Part shown: positions 6,179-6,621 of the stretch, one piece after another
How the letters are laid out: every line of letters starts with the position of its first letter
Numbering within the stretch: the first letter of the stretch is position 1
From: an uncultured Eubacteriales bacterium
GTDB taxonomy: Bacteria > Bacillota > Clostridia > Oscillospirales > Oscillospiraceae
Direction of reading: 5' to 3'
DNA: 6,621 nucleotides
Assembly: GCA_900545405.1 (NCBI GenBank)
Contig: UQYT01000065.1
Location: 1-6,621 of the forward strand
Program-made: the position numbers and the translations under genes
The notes under the pieces: generated by a model
Told to the model about the DNA's origin: nothing
What the model saw: the letters and a program-made list of their open reading frames with translations, nothing else
The model's database searches: none

Positions 6179-6211
6179 AAGGGGAACCCCCAAAAAAGGG
6201 GTTCCCCTTTT
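6179..6211 (+). terminator. intrinsic terminator of the TAXI-TRAP operon
   Basis: AAGGGGAACCCC (6179-6190) pairs perfectly with GGGGTTCCCCTT (6198-6209), a 12-bp stem with the seven-base loop CAAAAAA, and TTTT spans 6208-6211. It begins 36 bases after the permease stop codon. The U-tract is short, but the stem is very stable. Confidence 0.85.
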
Positions 6212-6295
6212 CAACATCTGATAAGGCGGCCCCTCATTTGTGCCTGTACGTGTGCGCCGTTCCCCGGTCAAAAGCTGCCGCCCCCTACTGCCAAT

Positions 6296-6337
6296 TCCAC
6301 CCCATTTCTTTGCTCTTGCGCAAAGAAATGGGGTGGA
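6296..6337 (+). repeat. hairpin A of trailer module, copy 2
   Basis: TCCACCCCATTTCTTTGC (6296-6313) pairs perfectly over 18 bp with GCAAAGAAATGGGGTGGA (6320-6337), loop TCTTGC. Compared with 21-63 and 6578-6620, two G-C pairs are swapped for C-G, the mismatch is a C-G pair and the wobble is an A-T pair. No T-run follows. Confidence 0.8.
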
Positions 6338-6358
6338 GCCCCAAAGAAACGCGCTTTT

Positions 6359-6553
6359 GGAGGTGGGCGGAACCTGATAACGACAGTGACGCCCGTGCAG
6401 TAGACTGACCGCGCAAAGCGGCCATAACAAATCCCGTTCGCCCCCGGCGAAGGCAACCGCTCAGATGACCACCAGCCCCGCCCCAAGTCGGGCGAAGATG
6501 ACCCCCGTCCACCGAGGCAGTAGCGCTCACGCGAATGGTGGAGCCGCCGGGGT
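6359..6553. other. gene-free spacer between modules 2 and 3
   Basis: No convincing gene is seen here. Open frames on both strands run straight through the flanking repeats, lack ribosome binding sites and have composition unlike the four real proteins. The only structures noted are small: TTCGCC/GGCGAA (6437-6442 with 6446-6451) and CCGC/GCGG near 6410. The orientation of the modules on each side suggests this is the space between two convergent transcription units, the right-hand one lying outside the window. Confidence 0.55.
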
Positions 6554-6621
6554 AAAAAGGCGCTTTTCTTTGGCGGCTCGACACCGTTTCTTTGGGCAAG
6601 CACCAAAGAAATGGGGTCGAA
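6554..6621 (-). repeat. trailer repeat module, copy 3 (cut by the window edge)
   Basis: Bases 6565-6621 are identical to 8-64 over 57 positions, in the same orientation, and include the whole hairpin (6578-6620). The AAAAAGGCGCT lead-in resembles, but does not equal, the start of copy 1. The rest of the module would lie beyond the window. By analogy with copy 1, this would be the far end of the trailer of a minus-strand gene located to the right. Confidence 0.8.

Larger units (their letters stand above)
6175..6358 (+). repeat. composite trailer repeat module, copy 2 (after the TRAP operon)
   Basis: Reading away from the permease gene, this module holds GTCCAAGGGG and the terminator stem (6175-6211), the 14-mer GTACGTGTGCGCCG (6246-6259), CTGCCAATTC (6288-6297), the 18-bp hairpin (6296-6337) and a distal CCAAAGAAACGCGCTTTT block (6341-6358). 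Every part and its order match copy 1 at 1-168 read on the minus strand, while the spacers differ in length and sequence. This is a diverged copy: its hairpin differs from copies 1 and 3 at several bases. Confidence 0.8.

Noticed and set aside
6296..6337. Hairpin A as an intrinsic terminator
   Set aside because: The stem is strong, but no T-run follows on either strand in any copy, and a true terminator already lies upstream in each module.
6268..6606. Minus-strand frames of 104-112 codons in the right-hand non-coding region
   Set aside because: They are built from the two repeat modules and the spacer, with Arg/Gly/Ser-rich low-complexity products and no ribosome binding site. They are probable annotation artefacts of the repeat family.
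1..6621. Circular molecule with overlapping ends (plasmid or phage)
   Set aside because: The end match covers only 8-64 with 6565-6621. Bases 1-7 do not match the bases before 6565, there is no replication or mobilisation gene, and the repeat also has a third, internal relative. A dispersed repeat explains the match better.
1..6621. Insertion sequence or composite transposon bounded by the inverted modules
   Set aside because: There is no transposase, integrase or target-site duplication in the window, and the modules contain terminators placed exactly at gene ends, which fits trailers better than transposon ends.

Overview
The window is GC-rich bacterial DNA. It has AGGAGG-type ribosome binding sites, clear -35/-10 promoters of the housekeeping sigma type, a Firmicutes-style lipoprotein signal (MKKRIAALVLCLALVFALAAC) and AT-rich promoters set in GC-rich coding DNA. 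Together these suggest a high-GC member of the Clostridia, plausibly an Oscillospirales-like gut bacterium. This is inference from style; no marker gene fixes the taxon.

Layout: 1-168 is a repeat module ending in a terminator for the leftward gene. 170-295 is a run of hairpins. 300-1751 (minus) encodes a PutP-type Na+/proline symporter. 1752-1946 is a divergent control region with two overlapping promoters that share one symmetric -10 box. 1947-2846 (plus) encodes a LysR-type regulator. A separate promoter (2900-2928) then drives 2992-4014, a TAXI-type TRAP substrate-binding lipoprotein, and 4089-6143, its fused DctQ-DctM permease, with a stem-loop between them. 6179-6211 is the terminator of that operon. 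6144-6621 holds no believable gene, only repeat modules and a spacer.

Reading: this is a small uptake island. Two unrelated secondary transporters, an SSS symporter and a TAXI-TRAP system, flank a LysR regulator divergent from the first and directly upstream of the second. The TAXI protein would capture a ligand outside the membrane and hand it to the fused permease. PutP would import proline with Na+. The LysR protein is the obvious candidate regulator of one or both. The TRAP substrate cannot be read from the sequence; an amino acid or small carboxylate is likely.

The least ordinary part is non-coding. Both transcription units end in the same composite trailer: a GGGGAACCCC-type terminator, a conserved 14-mer (GTACGTGTGCGCCG), then an 18-position hairpin whose copies differ by compensatory base-pair swaps. 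The two copies are in inverted orientation around the gene block. A third copy starts at the right edge, where its last 57 bases are identical to positions 8-64.
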